14,371 nt of DNA from Caryophanales bacterium UBA3620. GTDB lineage: Bacteria > Bacillota_I > Bacilli_A > RF39 > UBA660. Numbering within the stretch: position 1 is the first letter of the stretch; every line of letters starts with the position of its first letter. The notes under the pieces are model-generated. The model saw only the letters and a program-made list of their open reading frames with translations, had not been told where the DNA came from and did no database searches. Below, piece after piece: positions 12,873 through 14,371 of this stretch. Made by a program: the position numbers and the translations under genes. Location of the stretch: NCBI GenBank assembly GCA_002375205.1, contig DFLL01000038.1:1-14371 (forward strand). Reading direction: 5' to 3'.

Positions 12873-14340
12873 ATAATACTATGGCTATCATATTTGATGA
12901 GCCTTTATTTATTATTTTAGATAGTGTTTGACATAATTTATATCTTATATTATCTGGCATCATTGATAGTTTGGCTTGTATTCCTTCTTGAACAATGACA
13001 TCTAGGCTTCTTCCAAATATTTCACTTTTCCATATATCTGTATCATTATCATTTTTAGTTAAATAATCGATAAGTTCTTTACTTTGTAGTTCGCTTCCTA
13101 TTATTGGTTCAAATGTACTTTCAACGTCTACTCTTATCATGTGGATAGAGGGGGCTTTAGCCTTAAGTTTTACACCATATCTAGGACCTTGTTTGATTAT
13201 TTCTGGTTTATCTAGTTTCATATCTTCAAGTGAAGGTGTTGCTATTCCATAACCTGTTTGTTTGACCATTTTTAATGCTGATTTTATTTGATCATATTCT
13301 TTCTTGGCAATATTTAGTTCTTGAAATAGTGATAGGAGATCTGCTTTGGTATTTATAGATACTCCAATGGTGTCTTTTAATACTTCACTATATAGAGAAG
13401 GTGGTGCTTCTAGATTGATAGTTACTTCACCAGTGGATGGATCTACTTCAGATATATATGATTTTGCAATATATTCTGATGATGTAAAATTATTATTTAT
13501 TTTATCGATATCTTTTAATTTATTTACTTCGGTTACAGCTTCTTTTATTTTGGTTATATATTCTTTTTTTAAATAGTTATTAGGATTTAGAATGGCTATC
13601 CATTCGGGCATATTTACTTTTATTTGTTCAATAGGAAATTCATATAAGGCTTCTTTTAGAATATTTAGCATATCTCTTTCAGACATTGTTTCGATATTGA
13701 TTGGTTGTACTGGTACTTTGTAATCTTCTTTTAATTTTTCGGCGAGACGTTCTGTATCTGGGAGCATTGGGTGAGTACTATTTAATAGTACAATAAATGG
13801 TTTTCCTATTGCTGTTAATTCATCAATAACTGTTTTTTCTGCTTCAACATATTCATTTCTTGGTATATCACTTATTGATCCATCTGTGGTTACGACAATA
13901 CCTATCGTAGAATGATCTTTAATTACTTTTTCTGTTCCTATTTCAGCTGCTTCAACAAAGGGTATTGGTTCTTGATACCATGGTGTCATAACGAGTCTTG
14001 GTCCGTTTTCATCTTCGTATCCTTTAGCTCCTGGAATTACATAGCCAACACAATCTATCATTCTTATATTTACGGGAAAGTCTTCGACCATTATTTTAGT
14101 AGCAGTAGCAGGAACAAATTTTGGTTCAGTTGTCATTATGGTTTTACCCGCGGCAGCTTGGGGTAGTTCATCTAGACATCTTTTTCTTTCATATTCATCT
14201 TCAATATTTGGTATTATTAAGTTTTCCATAAACTTTCGAATAAATGTTGATTTACCTGTACGTACTGCTCCGACTACTCCTAGATATATATCTCCTCCAG
14301 ATCTTTTTCCAATATTTTTTATAACTTCATTTTTTTCCAT
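12871..14340 (-). CDS. spoIVA: Stage IV sporulation protein A (spore coat ATPase)
   Basis: SpoIVA is the morphogenetic ATPase that polymerises on the forespore surface, is recruited by SpoVM and forms the base of the spore coat. I start it at ATG 14340, which lies 6 bases after AGAGGT; the ATG at 14346 abuts that site. This gives 489 residues, about the Bacillus length. Walker A is GAVRTGKST at 24-32 with Lys30. The TTEPKF segment puts the sensor Thr pair at 70-71, and MIDCVGY supplies the Walker B Asp at 96. GAKGYEDENGPR and EAAEIGT follow, and the conserved C-terminus ends in MIAIVL. It is full length with all ATPase motifs, so the organism very likely forms spores. Expression by sigma-E would be expected; its promoter lies outside the window. 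Confidence 0.97.
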   Translation of the reverse strand: MEKNEVIKNIGKRSGGDIYLGVVGAVRTGKSTFIRKFMENLIIPNIEDEYERKRCLDELPQAAAGKTIMTTEPKFVPATATKIMVEDFPVNIRMIDCVGYVIPGAKGYEDENGPRLVMTPWYQEPIPFVEAAEIGTEKVIKDHSTIGIVVTTDGSISDIPRNEYVEAEKTVIDELTAIGKPFIVLLNSTHPMLPDTERLAEKLKEDYKVPVQPINIETMSERDMLNILKEALYEFPIEQIKVNMPEWIAILNPNNYLKKEYITKIKEAVTEVNKLKDIDKINNNFTSSEYIAKSYISEVDPSTGEVTINLEAPPSLYSEVLKDTIGVSINTKADLLSLFQELNIAKKEYDQIKSALKMVKQTGYGIATPSLEDMKLDKPEIIKQGPRYGVKLKAKAPSIHMIRVDVESTFEPIIGSELQSKELIDYLTKNDNDTDIWKSEIFGRSLDVIVQEGIQAKLSMMPDNIRYKLCQTLSKIINKGSSNMIAIVL

Positions 14341-14371
14341 TAACATACCTCTTTTCTTTTTATCACTAAAT

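Noticed and set aside
13346..13576. Open frames on the plus strand inside spoIVA (also 13912-14166)
   Set aside because: They are antisense shadows of a fully conserved gene, with no ribosome binding sites or promoters.

Overview
The window is very AT-rich, uses AGA/TTA-type codons, and ends several genes with TGA, so the genetic code is standard rather than the mycoplasma code. It carries a Bacilli-type RNA polymerase delta subunit gene (rpoE) and a full-length spoIVA. Most genes have good Shine-Dalgarno sites and short leaders, with -35/-10 pairs spaced 17 bp and often an extended TGn -10. Together this points to a spore-forming, low-GC lineage of the Bacilli/Erysipelotrichia/RF39 kind. The species cannot be told from this sequence.

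Layout: (1) 1-506, the 5' part of an unrecognised gene on the minus strand. (2) 829-1623, an unrecognised membrane-associated protein gene with its own promoter and terminator. (3) 1624-1935, a gap with a possible gene remnant and the prfA promoter. (4) 1936-4066, an operon of prfA (release factor 1), prmC (the methylase that modifies release factors) and a small Cys-rich tail-anchored protein, closed by a bidirectional terminator. (5) 4092-6071, minus strand, a bifunctional class A penicillin-binding protein. (6) 6169-8116, an operon of a YwiB-like DUF1934 protein, an arginyl-tRNA synthetase-like protein that has lost its catalytic motifs, and rpoE. (7) 8243-9055, an unrecognised protein with a recent 78-bp internal tandem duplication. 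(8) 9174-11170, an operon of two paralogous VUT/YhhQ-like membrane proteins and an HTH plus S24-fold regulator. (9) 11230-11502, minus strand, the HU DNA-binding protein. (10) 11717-12862, an AI-2E family membrane protein. (11) 12871-14340, minus strand, spoIVA.

The most striking feature is the middle gene of region 6. It aligns over most of its length with the catalytic core and anticodon-binding domain of class I ArgRS. However, it lacks the N-terminal ArgRS domain, the HIGH motif, the conserved WGADHH stretch and the KMSKS loop. It sits exactly where argS lies in other Bacilli (DUF1934-argS-rpoE, as I recall from Listeria), in an intact frame with overlapping and tightly spaced neighbours. 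It therefore looks like a maintained pseudo-synthetase rather than a decaying gene. The operon promoter ends so close to the first ATG that its mRNA should be leaderless.

A second module of interest is region 8. The S24-type regulator keeps the nucleophilic serine but has Arg where the catalytic Lys is expected, and it is coupled to two VUT-like membrane proteins. I found no rRNA, tRNA, CRISPR array, insertion sequence or riboswitch.
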